Shown piece by piece: positions 62,376 to 64,000 of a DNA stretch of 64,000 nt. The notes under the pieces are model-generated. The model saw only the letters and a program-made list of their open reading frames with translations, was not told the origin of the DNA and made no database searches. The DNA is taken from positions 64,139 to 128,138 of the forward strand of contig VXCM01000120.1 in NCBI GenBank assembly GCA_014773175.1, written 5' to 3'. Positions within the stretch are counted from its first letter, which is position 1. Each line of letters opens with the position of its first letter. The stretch is from Lucifuga dentata (Eukaryota; Chordata; Actinopteri; Ophidiiformes; Bythitidae). The position numbers were made by a program, and so were the translations under genes.

Positions 62376-64000
62376 GGCACCGGTAGATAAAGTTGCCACC
62401 TAATGCTGTCAGTGACACATTGTAATAACAAATGCCAGAACATGTGGAACATTTTTCAACATATTTTATGTGTCTACTGTACACGCTGGTATAAAAGCAA
62501 AGTATTCATGAAAATAGTTGCAGAAAAAAGTCTTTGACTTACCTGTAACTTTTTTTTTCTTATGGAACCAGATTATCCTGGACTGCACCTTTCGGACTGG
62601 ATTTCTCTGGCTTCCTCAGGTTTCAAAGCTGGCAGGCTGATCAGAGTGCAGAAGGCTTGTGAGCTTTGGCGCTGACACACAGCACCGGACTGAAGGACCT
62701 TTTGAGACCCAGATTAACCTGCACAGTAGTTAAATAAACACACACATTCATGCACGGTCATATGAATGGACGTTTCATCACTGCTGGCTACATTTTCGTG
62801 ATTGAAATGGATTCACACCCTAACCGCACCCCATGATGCAATTAGAAAAACAGTCAAAACACAAAAACGTTCAGAATTGAAAGGGTGTAAGTATGGATAT
62901 AAGGTGCACGACACTGTAAATGGCCCTCACTTCGCTTTTTTTTCAGCTTCTTACTCTTGTGCTTGTTTAGTAAGGCATCCCAGAAATTCATTATCATAAC
63001 CCAATATCAAACAATATGGAGCTTTTCTCATATATAATCATAGGTTTTATCAGTTGTTAGCTGCTTTACCTGGTGACTGACACAGCTTTGTGCACTCTGG
63101 TCCCAGGAAAATGAACTCAAGACCAAATTGGCTTGACCTCAGTGTGCCTGTGTGGAGCTCTGTGGCAGAGTGGGGGCTGATGTTCAGACAACTGCAGGAT
63201 AGCTGCTTAGTGGGGTGTGAGGTAAACCTTCATGGTGGCGGGTCGCGTTAAAACAGCAGAGGCAAGAGGAAAACGGGGCTTGTGTTTGTACACAGGGAAC
63301 CCCGGGCAGCTCAGTAAAAGAACTTTATTATTTAGGCCTCTGCCAAGCAGAGATCAGGCTGGAAAATACACAGGATCCCCGGCGCCAAGTCCCTTACTCT
63401 TGGAAAATCCGCCCAGAAGCGTCCAAGCGTATGGCCTGGATTTAATCACCCAGCATGGCATTTGTCCTCAGTCTGAATAAAGAAACAATCAATCTACATC
63501 AATCCTCCCACCTGAAATCACATTGCAAAGACAATTTTGTCACTATTATGTGATTAACCTTCAGTTTTATCTTGCGGCATGGTTTCAGAAATGATTGATG
63601 CCTGTTGATAGAAAGTGTCAAACTATTAATTGTTTTGGCAAAGTAGTTGCACCTCTGCTGATATTGGATCATAATTCTACCCAACTTCTTATCCATTTAT
63701 AAATACACAGTCGTGCATTGCTATAAAATGACCTAATATCTGTTTTATATTCTAAGAATTATATAAAGGAGAATGAAATGGATCGTAACACTCATTACTA
63801 AAATTTCCAAGAAATCTGTTTTGATTTCTTAATTTCAAGGAAGTAAAGCAGCAGTGTTAAACTTTTTTTTTTTTTTTTTTTTNTTTTTTTTTTTTTTTTT
63901 TTAATGGGCTCTGAATCCACTGAACCAGAAGTTCTCTGTCACTGTTCCCTTTTGCTTGTGGATAAATCCAATAGGATTCTACTAAAAGCCAAAGTGGCCA
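61961..64000. other. No gene recognised
   Basis: Contains poly-T runs with Ns at 62193 and 63883 and a T-run near 62350. The GC-richer part at 63.2-63.45 kb could be a conserved non-coding element, but nothing in it proves this. Confidence 0.4.

Overview
This is teleost fish genomic DNA, probably from a ray-finned fish of percomorph type (the lineage is an inference). It is AT-rich and intron-containing, with many microsatellites, small palindromic DNA transposons, a mariner relic, a fish-type tRNA-like SINE and LINE 3'-end repeats. Twenty single-base Ns and one 66-base N run mark assembly joins. Several Ns sit inside exact 61-67 bp direct repeats that look like unmerged contig overlaps.

Layout, left to right. 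1-21.4 kb shows no recognisable gene; it holds dispersed repeats, including four copies of one MITE family. 21.5-27.5 kb is a complete zc3h14 gene (+ strand, 17 coding exons, 689 aa), a nuclear poly(A)-binding CCCH zinc-finger protein. 28.5-28.8 kb is an intact 7SL (SRP) RNA gene with its own CRE and TATA-like upstream elements, followed by two divergent CTCF-type motifs. 31.6-35.8 kb is batf (+ strand, 3 coding exons, 124 aa), an AP-1/IRF partner transcription factor. 37.4-55.2 kb is flvcr2 (+ strand), a 12-TM MFS transporter. From 55.2 kb to the end I found no protein exon, only repeats. The batf-flvcr2 adjacency is, from memory, the same as in mammals.

The most interesting system is flvcr2. 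Two different complete first coding exons, at 37427-37990 and 40086-40803, both end in phase 0 at the same codon and can each splice to one shared set of nine downstream exons. They are only about 65% identical over the transmembrane region, so this is an old duplication, not an assembly echo. Exon 1a keeps the Gln that I recall as a choline-contacting residue (human Q191), whereas exon 1b has Thr there and Tyr in place of a conserved Arg nine residues later. One locus may therefore make two transporters with different N-terminal halves of the substrate pocket. An assembly duplication around the N at 40508 hides exon 1b; removing 67 nt restores a 217-codon open exon.
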